Of a stretch of DNA of 64,000 bases, positions 1 to 12,500 are shown piece by piece (the stretch's first letter is position 1; each line of letters begins with the position of its first letter). Made by a program: the position numbers and the translations under genes. Origin of the DNA: Arenicola marina (taxonomy: Eukaryota; Annelida; Polychaeta; Arenicolidae); assembly GCA_964019135.1 (NCBI GenBank), contig OZ025265.1, positions 20,435,143 to 20,499,142 on the forward strand, read 5' to 3'. The notes below the pieces were generated by a model, which was not told where the DNA came from, did not search any database, and saw only the letters and a list, made by a program, of their open reading frames with translations.

Positions 1-282
1 ACTGGTGAAATTCCACTGTAAATTCCACATGGTGACGTCGCTCCATTGTTCTCTCACGACATTATTTTTCCGTAACATAAGCGACGTGGATTTGACATAG
101 GTTAATGTTCTCGGAAAACGGCATTACCTGATAACAATGTTATTATTTATTGTCACGGCCTGTATATCTAACTGTATATTATCATTCCTACTCCCATTGG
201 CTGGATTTCACCGGAAGCGTTGTGAATATACAACCAACCAACCTGTTTATGGTAGATAACTATATCTTGCTGTGTGATCCAG
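1..282. other. Intron end, with SINE-A tail remnant
   Basis: This is AT-rich non-coding sequence before the first recognisable exon. Positions about 190-242 resemble the last 50 bases of the SINE-A family (CCCATTG... then AATATACAACCAACCAAC). The stretch ends in the acceptor TGTGTGATCCAG at 282. Confidence 0.6.
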
Positions 283-506
283 ATTCACCTTCGAGTGCCG
301 TCTGGAGTGCGACTCCTCGGCGCCCCGGATCGAGTGGTTCAAGGACACGCTGCCGATCCAGACTCCGGATTACGAGACTACATACAAGGACGGTCTCTGC
401 AGACTGACCATCGAGGAGACCTTCTCCGAGGACTCCGCCAAGTGGACCTGCAAGGCCACCACCGACAACGGTGTGGCCGAGACGTCCGCTACACTCAAGG
501 TCAAAG
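283..506 (+). CDS. TTN: Titin exon: C-terminal two thirds of Ig domain 1
   Basis: The exon enters in phase 2 and leaves in phase 1 at AAAG|gtcagt. It starts in the B strand ([19 protein letters not shown]), contains the core Trp, then EDSAKWTC and ends in strand G (ATLKVKG). The A strand must lie in an exon upstream of the window. SAKWTC replaces the usual SGxYxC, so the Tyr-corner tyrosine is a Trp. It is followed by a 1.4-kb intron. Confidence 0.85.
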
Positions 507-3500
507 GTCAGTCACGTGTGCTATATATAGATCTGTAATGGGTTTTTGTATTTTTTTTCCAAAGTAATTGTCTGACTATTAAAACTTTTTTTGGGAGTAT
601 CATGTTAAAAATATTTTTTCATTATTTTAGTTTTTTTGGCGTAGGGGGGGGGGTGGGGGCGATATTAAATCGGTGTCATAGAGTCTCCGCCCTCGTTATG
701 CATCATGGGTGTTATATTGGGCGATAAAGACACTTCTGTGATGAAAATTTGAAAAGCCAGCGTCACGACCTTGTGTAGGCTCATCATGTTCCATCATGGG
801 CGTGATATCAATATTATACCCTTTATAGTCCCAATGGAGTTATCTGCTTTCGGCATCGGTATCAGTGGTGATGGAATAGGACTTGTGGCAGTAGGGGGTT
901 TGGTAGCGCTTGGTTAGCACCAATTAGTTGTTAATTAAAGAGCCACGTTTGTAACGGAAGCGATCTGTGTTGTATTGTCTCTGGTGTCCTGACTGCTGGG
1001 TACAGTTCTGGGTACAGGGCATGGTTGTACGTATGGTGTACGATAGACCCATCACCGCTTTACATGCGTATGCATCACTGATGTCAATACGCGTCATAAC
1101 GCCACAAGGAGCGCTTTTATTTATTCTCACGGCCTTATATTCGATCTGAAAAATGCGTTCGACTTGAAATGTGTTCAACGACTTGAAATGCGTTCGACGA
1201 CTTAAAATGCGTTCGACGACTTGAAATGCGTTCAACAACTTGAAATGTGTTCAACGACTTGAAATGTGTTCAACGACTTGAATTTAACGACTTGAAATGT
1301 GTTCAACGACTTGAAATTGCGTTCGACGACTTGAAATGCGTTCAACGACTTGAAATGCGTTCGACGACTTGAAATGTGTTCAACGACTTTAAATGTGTTC
1401 AACGACTTGAAATGTGTTCAACGACTTGAAATGTGTTCAACGACTTGAAATGTGTTCAACGACTTTAATGTGTTCAACGACTTTTATATGTTAAACGACT
1501 TGGAATGCGTTCAACGACTTGAAGTGTGTTCAACGACTTGAAATGCGTTCAACGACTTGACATGTATTCAACGACTTGAAATGTGTTCAGCGACTTGACA
1601 TGTGATAAGAAACGTGACACATTTCATGTTTGACTCATCTTTGAAGGGTTAAGATAACAAAATTTGACCTCATTTTTTTGGAAAGGTTAAGTCTCAAAAT
1701 TTAACCGACTGTTTGAACAGTAAAGATCACAAAATTTACCTCCTGTTGAAAATAAATAACGACGCTCCGTGTGAACACAGCGAAAGCACAATCACTTTTC
1801 CTATCGGTGTTGGGTTCTTATTATCACCTCTCTTCACTTGAATCACGCCCCCGCCCCCCCCCCATCCCTTCCTCCCATCCCACGCACCACTCTAGAAACC
1901 CACAAGAAAATCGTGCCGCCGGACTTCTCCAAGCACCTCAAGTCGATGGATTTCCCGGAAGGCACCTCGTTCGTCTTCGAATGTCACGTGACCGGGATCC
2001 CGTCTCCGAGCATCTCGTGGTACAAGGATGAGGACAGCATCGACAACTCTCCGGACTACGTCATCACCCAGATTAACGGCACGTGCTGCCTGAAGATCCG
2101 CAAGCTGACCAAGGACCACAGCGCGCGCTACACGTGCAAGGCCACCAACCCCGGTGGGGAGGCCTCGTCCAGTGCCAGACTCAACGTCATCAGTAAGCAG
2201 CGACCCCCAGCGGTGGATTTTTTTTTTTTGTCTTTCGGTGTGAAGAGTGGTTTTTCGCGTTGATCAACCCAACCCAACCCAACCCAACGGCAGTGGCATG
2301 GTGGCTGATGATATGAAATGCATGTTTGTGTCAATGACGTTTGGAGGTCATCAACAAACGGCGATGGGTGTCTTCATTGGAACTGATTCCCGGCGAATTG
2401 TTTCCACGCGCATGTTGTCCATAATGATGTTTCAATGAAATGTCACCAAAGGCGTCAATTTCATGTCTTAAGAAATTAACGACATATGTATTTCTATGAT
2501 GTGGCATGGATATGTTTACCTGACTCCTTCTTGTTCAGTTTTGTCCGAAACAACTACTCTGAGGTGAAAAAGGCACTGGACATTGATCTTGGGGATCAGT
2601 GACAAGTAATGCATGGTCAATAGCACAAGCATGGTAGGGCCGCCCCGATAGCTCAGTGCTCAGTGAGCTGGAGCGCTCGCATTGAGTGCTCTGGTCACCT
2701 GAGAGTCTAACGGTACGTGGATCCGGGCTTCGCGCCCCGCTGTGGCCATGTCTGTATGGTCGCAGGATAAGGATCCCATGTCCTTCTTCGCAGAGAGTAG
2801 GGTGTTACCCTGGGGACATGGCTCCATTCTTCCTTTTCTTCTCCCATTGACGCGGTATGACCAGAATTGGTTAAAACGTCCTGAATATATAACCAACCAA
2901 CCCAAGCATGGATTTGTTTTACCCATCATTAAGGATGACATCGGAAGAGTCATGGACTGATTTACGAACCCTCTTCAGCACTTATTACGATAATACAATG
3001 CCTGTAATTGTTGATGTGTTTTCACTAATATACCATTATGATTTGACGGGAATACCCGGTTACTTTTACTTGCGCTTGGTAATAAAATTATCTGTTTTTC
3101 ATTAAATCCTGTCGCGTCGAATGTTTTATTTGGCGCATGCACTCAATCTGAGGTAGAAATATGCTGTGTTAATTTGCCACTTACTCTTAAGCATGTATAT
3201 TACACCCTTATGTAAGTGATGCTGCGAATAAATGTCACAGTATTTGTGAGTAAGTTGAACTGAATTGTGTGAACAATTTGACAACAGTTTGACTGGGTGG
3301 TTTATGGGTGGAACGATTACTATGTAAATCCTACCTACCCACGGACGATATGTTTACCTTCCTTGTTTGTTTTCACTACGGCGATCATCAACTATACTTG
3401 AGCGAAAATTGGGGGACACAAAGCAAGTTTTGCAAATGAAGCTATGTATGGTTGCAGATCGTTTTTCCTTCCCCGTTATCATATGATGAACTGGAAAATC

Positions 3501-6500
3501 GGTGTTATTCTTAGTGTCTTTATCATTATTGCTGTGATCTTGACCTTAGTATTTTTCCATTTTAATATAATATCTTTTTTTTTTCCCGTTATCATATGAT
3601 GAACCCGAAAATCGGTGTTATTCTCAGTATCTGTATTACCATTGCTGTGATATTGACCGTGGTAGTTTTTGTCCCCTCCCCCCCGCCCCGCCCACCTGCA
3701 GCTGTCCAGAAGCCCGCCGTGACCAAGCCGCTCACCAACATGGCGGTAGCCGAGGGTACCAAGAACGTGAACCTGACGTGCCAGTTCTCCGGCGAGCCCG
3801 CCCCGCAGGTGCAGTGGCTCCGGAACGACCAGCCCGTCATGCCGTCCACCGTGTTCAGGGTGAGTCAGCCAGCCCCACACGCCGCCAGCTCCACTCGCCG
3901 CTCACAACATCGGCCAGTGTATGTTTACCCCACGAATATACATAAATGTATAGTATATGTCTAAAACACCCATCCAGCGACCGTTATGCCCCTCCACCCT
4001 CTCAACCCCGGCCAGTGTATGTTTACCCACCATACATACATATTAATATAAATGTATATGCCTGAAACACCCACCCAGCGACCGCTGTTCTTAACGAATC
4101 TCAACTTTCCGGTTTCCAGATCATAGTGGAGACGACAATTACTACGCTGGAGATCCGAGAGGTGTTCCCGGAAGATACGGGCACCTACACCGTCATCATC
4201 AAGAACATAGGCGGCGAGACCCGTACCTCTTGTCTCCTCACGATAGAGGGCGCTTACTCGACTGGCGGCGAAGAGCTGCACGAGCCGATGGCGCCTAAGT
4301 TCGTCCAACAGCTGCAGAACAAGGAGGTGTCCGAAGGCAGCCGCGCGCGCCTCGACTGCGTCATCGTGGGATACCCGGAACCGGAAGTGAGTCATCGTGG
4401 CGTCTCTTCTACTATTTGTCGTAATAGCCGGGGCCGCCTCGATAGCTCAGTGGGTTAGAGCGCTGGCATTCAGCGCAGTTGCCACCTGAGAGCCTAACGG
4501 CACGTGGATCGGTGGGGTTCGTGCCCCGCTGTCGCCGTCCCTGTGTGGTCGCAGGACAAATATCCCATGTGTTTCTTCGCAAAGAGTAGGGGCTTACCCC
4601 CGGGGACATGGCTCCATTCTCCCTTCCTTCTCCCTTTGACACGATATGACCAAAAGTGGTTAAAGCGTTCTGAATATACAACCATCCAACCAATTTATGT
4701 GTCATCTTGAAATTATCGGTTGGCGCTGAGAAATACGTAAAATGAGTGCCAAAAAACCCGCAAATATGTTGTTAATTTTCAAACCGCGGTTTAAGATATT
4801 TTTTTGGATAAAATGTTTATTACTACACGTACAATAACATATCTGTTGGTAAATAAATACATAACATTTACATAGCACTACAAATTAACGACGACACCAC
4901 GTCGTACAACAGTTTTAAGACGCCGTTCGGGGACGATTTCCAAGAGCACATGGATGGATGACCTTTTATCTTGATTTTGTCTGAATTTATTAAATTCTAA
5001 AGAGGGTTATTGGCAGGGTTAGCTGTTGCTCATTATTATAATTCATTGTTCCGGTTTCTTGGTGGCTCAGTTTGAGTCTTCATATGCACAGAATGTGGCC
5101 TAAAATGCTGAAAAATCTGTTATTTCTCCCCCCCACCTCTCCCCAGGTGATCTGGTACCATAACGACCGCCCCGTGAAGGAGTCTAAGGACTTCCAGCTG
5201 CTGTTTGAGGGTGACCGCTGCTCCATCATCATCCGCGAGGTGTACCTGGAGGATAGCGGCGAGTACCGCTGTATGGCCAGGAACCCCCGCGGTCAGGTGG
5301 AGAGCAAGGCTCGCCTCATGGTCGAACGTGAGTAGCCATCCCATGACCATCCTCTACACAATGACGTGTGATGTATTTGTCTGGACACCTCCTCAGTCCG
5401 AATCAGAATTGCTTTCTTCAGCCAAGCATTCATAACAGAACGAAACGAGGGCCGCGCCGATAGCCCAGTGGGTTAGAGCACTCACGTAGAGCTATTTGAC
5501 CATTGTCAGAGAACAGTAGAATGGGTTGCTTGACCGAGGAGAGGATAGGGATCAATTACGACTTGAGTGGCTTCCAGAATGTTTGAAATGATATCCTGTG
5601 TGGATTAATATTATATATATTTAATGTGAAAGATACTGTAATACTGTAAAGACTTGGGTTGTACTGCAATACCCACCTACTTTTTTTGCCAGTTTGGTAC
5701 ATTTTCTCTGCGCTTGACTTTCAGCTCTGAGCGAGTTGAGCGACGTCTCGGTTGGAACGGCCGCTGACGTTGTCCCGCCCAAGTTCACCCAACTCCTCAA
5801 GGACATCGAGAGTCCTGAAGGTCAAATGGTGGTGTTTGAATGCCGTGTCATAGGTCACCCGGCGCCCGTCGTCAAGTGGTACCGAGGTCGCCAGAAGATT
5901 GAAAACTCAGCCGACTTTAGGGTACGTGTCATTTTACGGCGGAGCTCACGTATTACTTATTCGCAAGATATAGGGTTAGCCCCGAGGACGTGGATTTGCT
6001 CTACACTTCATCGTTCCCATTTACGCGATATGGCCTTCGTGGGCTTTTAAAATATCTTTGTCAACATTACCACCCAACCCATTGCATGCCTAGATCTCCA
6101 ACGTCTATTTCCAATACAAAAAACTTGATTGTTTTTTTTATGGGATAGTTTTAAATACCGATTTTAATGCCCTATTCCCCGTTACACATATTATTGCCCA
6201 TTTTTCTGTTACACATTTTAATGCCCTATTTCCTGTTGCACATTTAATGCCCGGTTTACCATTTACACAATGGATTAAGTATCTGCCTTTGCGCCTCCAG
6301 ATCACCTACTCCCGTGAGCTGCACACGCTGACCATCCCTGAAGTCTTCAAGGAGGACGAAGGGAACTTCATGTGCAAGGCCACGAACAACGCCGGCGAGG
6401 CCAAGTGCTACGCCTCACTCTCCGTCAAGCAAACCTCGGAGAAACACGTGATGAAGACGAGACTGGTCGAGACTTCGCACTCCACGACCACCACCACGAC

Positions 6501-9500
6501 AATCTCTGGTCACTCGCCGCCCGAGTTCAAGACGTTCTTCAAGGACATGAGGGCCAAGCCAGGGTCACCTTGCAAGTTCGAGGTCATCATCGTCGGGGTT
6601 CCCAAGCCGCGGGTAAGCAAAATGTTGTATAATCATGTGACCCATAATTTAAAGGTGGAATATAACACATTTAGCAAAAAAAAAAAGTTGTGTGTTGAGA
6701 GACAGACGCATTTAGACGCGACCGATCACTAAAGCCTGTTAGAACATTGGACGGTTGTTTAATAAAACACCCAAAAATCGATTTGCGGATAGTAAAAACT
6801 ATCTGATAAAAAAAATGTCGCGTCTCTGAAAAGTGTGGTCCTTCCCACGGTCGTCACTTTTTGATGAAAAGTCGTATATCTTAATTTGTGATTGTATGAT
6901 TAGTAAACACGATGTGATGCTTTGAGCAATCGTTCTAATCAGCCAAAGGGGAGCTTCGGTGAGTATCGAGCTTCAGATCACCTGACACGGGTTCCATCCC
7001 GGCTATGGAGATTAATATAACGCAGCTCTCATTCCATGGTCACTGCTTTCATGTGCACTAAGATGGCCTAAAACACCCACTGGGGCCGGCGCGACAGCTC
7101 AGTGGGCTAGAGCGCTCGCATTGAGTGCTCTGGTCACCTGAGAGCCTAACGGCGCGTGGATCGGTGGTTCGCGCCCCGCTGTGGCCATGTCTATGTGGTC
7201 GCAGGATAAAGATCCCATGTCTTTCTTCGTAAAGAGTAGGGGGTTACCCCCGGGGACATGGCTCCACTCTCCCTTCCTTCTCCCATTGACGTGTTATCAC
7301 CAAAAGTGGTTAAAGCGTCCTGAATAACCAACCAACTAAAATACCCACCTATTTCATTTCCTGATCCCAATTATTCCTGTGGCCCGGCTTGACTTACTAA
7401 TGTGGCCTTCCTTCCATCCTTCAGTTCCGTGTTATACCAATCCAAGCCACTGATCATTTGCCTCTACTGTCTTTGCAGGTGCGTTGGCTATTCAACAACG
7501 AGCCCGTGGTGAGTCCGGACTACCAGATCTCCACGCACGGCGACACCCACGTGCTCTACATCCCGGAAGTGTTTGACGAGGACGCGGGTCGCTTCTCCAT
7601 CATGGCGGAGAACGACGCCGGCAAGGCCACGTGCTCGGCCCTCCTGGTGGTGGTGGACGAGGCCCAGGGCCTCCCCGGGGACGGCTCCCCGCCCGAGACC
7701 CCCAGGATCACCACCGGATCCCCCTTCAAGGCCTTCGCGCCCGTCGCCGCGCCCATGCCGCGTGCCGCACCTCCGCCGCCGCAGGCCTACAAACCGGAAA
7801 TGACGAAGCCTGTGCAGAGAGCGCCCGCCGTGTATGCGCCGCAGCCGCCGGCCGCTAAGCCCATCCCGCCGGCGCCGTCGCCGACCTTCCAGGAGCAAAT
7901 CCGGAAGCCGGCCCAAGCGCCGCCGCCACCCCCGAAGGCGTTCACGCCGCCGCGAGAGCAGAGCCCCGTGGTCCAGGCCCCGAGACCGTCGGATATCCTG
8001 AAGCAGCAGAAACCCGCGCAGATGTTCCAGCCGCCAAAGCCGACCCCGGCACCACCGGCACCTGCGCCGCCGTCCCAGTTCCAGCGCATGGACGTCAAGA
8101 TGGAGCTTCCGGTTCCGCCGGAATTCATCCAACCGCTGAAGAACCTGGCCGCGCAGCAAGGCACGCGCGTGACCTTCGAAGGCATCATCAAGGGCAAGCC
8201 GGAGCCGACTATCAAGTGGTACAAGAGCGGCAAGGAGCTGTCGAGCGGCGCCGACTTCCAGATCAGCTACAGGAACGGACGCGTCGAGCTCACCATACCG
8301 GAAGTCTTCGAGGAGGACGCCGGGAGATATGTCTGCGCTGCCGAGAACCCCGGCGGCCGGAAGGAGTCGGCGGCCGAACTCATCGTCAAAGGTAAGCAGC
8401 CTCGATATGGCGATCGCAATCGGTCTCCTATGTTAACGTGCGCTAAACCGAGTGTCGCGGCTAGAGCGCTCGCATAGAGTGCTCTGGCCACCTGGGAGCC
8501 TAACGGCACGTGGATCGGTGGTTCGCGCCCCCGCTGTTGCCATGTCTGTGTGGTCACAGGATAAAGATCTCATGTCCTTCTTCCCAAAGAATAGGGGGTT
8601 ACCCCCGGGGACATGGCTCCACTGTCCCTTCCTTCTCCCATTGACGCGATATGACCAAAAGTGCTTAAAGCGTCCTGAAGATATACAACCAACCAAGAGA
8701 TTGCCGGTTGAACTGCCACGTTATAGTTGGCAGCGCACTCCCTAGGCGTGGTCCAGATTTGGAGAAATCGGTTCCAACCCCACCTGTGTCTGATGCTTTT
8801 GGGGCCCCCCGAATGGTTTAGCGGTGGCTGATGCCACGTTTGCGCTAACATAGGAAAACGGTTGTAATGCCCTTTATCGTATTAAATTGGTCATTTAGTT
8901 ATAGTTTCTCAAATGCTTCAGCGTAAACCCAAATCTTTGCGAACAAGGTAATATTGGAAATTTCGTATTTCGTTTTTGATATCAAAAGTTTGAGAATCGT
9001 CTGGATTTCCTATAATCCCGGGATTTTTTGTAGTTTACACTGGACTAAACCATATAGGGTAGACTACTCGACCAACCATCTCAGGAAATTGAATTTGAAA
9101 TATTTTGAAGTATTTGATGTAAACGCAAAGATATGGGTCCTTTTCACTAGGAAAGTATGTAAGTGTACATTTTGTTAGGTACTTTACGTATATAACGTGT
9201 GCTGTTTTTGTGTCCCCTCTCACTGACACTCCTTTTGTTTACCTCATCATCATAATGTTAACAGTGCATGTTACCCCGCCACTGTCTGCTCTCTGGTGGG
9301 GTAAACGTCTGGTATAATGCTAGCAATCAAGATATTCGCGCAAAAAGCGATTGTTTAAGAAAGATTATCTTTACTTTTTTGCCGTTATGCTAAGACAGCA
9401 AGCTTGATATTTACCTGCATTGATAATCATTGGGAATTATGATTTTTATGTTATCTACGGATAATATTTGCCGTTTGGGAGGTCTGTAGTACTATGACAT

Positions 9501-12500
9501 GATGGCATACCATAACCTTGCAAACCACGTTTGAGTAATGTACCAGTACTATCCCCGATGCAAGTGTTTCATGTCTCAGATCCACGCTTGGGTCTATTCT
9601 GAAGATCAGATCACACTTCGTATTACTTAGTTCTGCGGTTCGCGCCTCCTTGTGAAAGTGTCTGACTGGAGATAAATATGTCATGTTCTTCGTAAATATG
9701 CGGGAATTTACCCATGTACCATATACCATTATGGTACTTTAGGCCTTAGAAATGTCCCTACAGTATCCAACCATTGCTACATACACATGGAAAGGTATTT
9801 TGAACAACGTCTCTCTTTGACCGGGATATTTATTTTGCCGACGGACACTGGAGGCCTTGTTTTTATCGGAATTAACCCGCCTGACTCGATGAAATGCAGA
9901 TAGACGCCATAGTCAGTTTGTGTACTATTTGATCAGACCGCATCACCGCCATTCATTTCGGCGGAGGTATATCCATACGCCTCCAGGTGTTTTATCTACG
10001 ATCCCCGCCATTCGAGGCGGGTAGGGGAATCCGATAGCGTATCACAAGAAATGATCCACCCGGCGAATACTTCACTGGGAAAGGCAGGTGCATGCGTCCG
10101 AAGCACTGTGAGGACGTCGCGCGAGAAATGATGGCCCCTGTAGAAATCTTTCCCGGCCTAGACTCCGGAGCTGTACTTTGTCAGGCACATGTTCGCACCT
10201 TGTAATAAATCAAGGAGGGGGGCGGGATGGCTGGGGAATGGGGGGGTGGGGGCGGGGGGCTGGGAGAGGAGATGGGCGTACTCACCCGCCGAGTGTAGAC
10301 GTTATCACTCCCGCCGCTGGGATCCGTCTACGGGAACATCGGTCCAAGCCGGAATGGGTTTTTAGTGGACGATAATCTTTACGCGATATGGTTACTGACT
10401 CTATGGCTTGGCCATTTAGTATAGGGTATCCGAGTGCAGATGCCTTTCGCCGTATCATCACCATGCCTTCCTCCATCGTTACTTCATACTGAATACTTGT
10501 AGCATTATGGCAGTGATGGAATCTGTATATTGTGTATTACTCATCAGTTCGGGTTACGTATCGTGTAGAAGTGTTGTTCATTAGGTAGCCAAGTCTGGTC
10601 AATGTACACTTCTGCAAAGTCTATATTAGCATGTGAAAAAAAAACCTGTTTAATTTTTCCTAGACATCCCCAAAAAAAGGAACTTCTGTTTAGAAGTTAG
10701 TAAGTTAGGTTTGGAAAAGGACTTTTTATGTTATCTTGGAAAAAAACCCATCTAAATTATGCTGTAAAAAGATACCCTACATAAGGTATATTTAAGAAAA
10801 AAACCCACATCAATTTTACTCGAAAAAAACAAGCTATATAAATTATGTTCGAAAAAGCCTATAAAACCCGATAAAGTTTAAAATGTATAGTGGGAAGAAA
10901 AAGTAATGGAAACCGGGGCCGAAGTTATGTCCCAAAGACCAGGAGTAACTGCGAGTGTAACTTTTTCGATAATAGGACATCAGTTAAAGTGATGTTGGTC
11001 AGCCCACACCTGGGGCAACGACAATACTAAAAGTACATCGTCCACTCGCCCCCCCCCCCTCCCCCCACATACACACATACACACACTTCACCTCCCTGAC
11101 CTGGCTACCTGCCGCTCCATATCTCTATCCCCGAATCAATAAGCGTCTCGCACCTGCCCAACCAGCTGCAGTGCTGTACCTATTATATTTCCCATCGGCG
11201 CCAAATATGGCGGCCGTATAGACCCGAGGTGGGAGTAGACGTCTGGACGCGGCGAAGGGTGTGGGCGGGAAGGTGGGAGGGGGAGATGCTGTGGGGCGGA
11301 GTGAAAGCCGGGCGGGACGGGGCGGGCAGGGTCAGAGCTGATCTGGCGGGAGGCCGAGCACCTTTGTGTTATACATCAAACCCCGGGTCCGACTGGGCCG
11401 CCGACTCGCGGGAACGCGCTGCTCGGGGGGCGCAACATGTGTCTATGCGATATATCGGGACTCCCCGGGGAGATCCTGACGGTGAATGTGTGGCTCCGGC
11501 GTGTGCCGGACGGGCTGCGCCGCTACGTACGTACGCCTGCCATCCATGGCGAGCCAGACGTCCTTTCGTCGGCTAGCGTAGCGTGTAGTCAAACCTGGTG
11601 GGGGTCCACCCCCCCCCCTCCTCTCAGCCGCCCCGCGTCCCCGCCCGCATGCCCACCTCTGGATCTGCATCGTCTTGGGTATAGGCGGGGATGGGGGCGG
11701 GGGTGGGGGGGGGGGGGGTACGGAGCCCCCGGTCCGGGTTCCGGGTCATCTTCTGCAGCCCTTCGATGGCGTAGCCACTCTGGCTGACTGTGTCTAGCCT
11801 TCTATCTGTCTCTCGCTATCATTGGGTGTATCTTCTTCCCCGTAAATCTTTTCCCATTGGTCTTTGTTTGCTCTGCTCTCTTCCGCTTGTTTACATTCTT
11901 CTTCTGTCATTCTTCCCGGCCTACTTTGTGCTCTACCTCTAAGCTATATGTTTACCTTTCCTTCGGCGTCACTCTCTCTGTCCGTCCCCCACACTGTCTC
12001 TCTTCGCCGTCTCTTGCCCTCCTCCCCTGCTCCACACGTCCCTGTCCATTTGCAATACCCCCCGACAGGTGTACATATGTTCCGCGTCGCTTGCTGGTGC
12101 GAAGGAGCGAGGAAGGAAATATAGCTCTGAAGACAGGCAGACCAACAGCCAACCTTCATAGGTCTTCCAGCCTCACCCCCTCACCCCCCCCCCGTCGGCC
12201 GTCCTCCCCCTCACTCTCTCCCACCGCCTCCAACTCCTCCCCTTTCCTTCCCCGCCTCCAACTTTCTTCTCCATTCCTCCGGCCGCCTCTACTCTCTTCC
12301 ACCTCCTCCCCCCACACCACACAGCCTGCAACTCTTCTCTCCCTTCCTTCCCCCGCCCCCGCCCCGTACTCCCCCACCCCACCCCACCACCACCACCACC
12401 CCGTCGAGCATTGCTGTGTGGTGGCTTCGAGTGGATATGTTGTTGTAATGGGGCCGCCACGGTTGCCATGGGTATCCGGCGCGTTGCTACAACAACATAG

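Noticed and set aside
7488-8233. Long - strand frames opposite exon 7479-8391
   Set aside because: Shadows of the GC-rich coding exon; Arg/Gly/Leu-rich with no domain.
12455-12500. RFX X-box-like GGTTGCCATGGGTATCC
   Set aside because: Right half deviates from the consensus and there is no supporting context.
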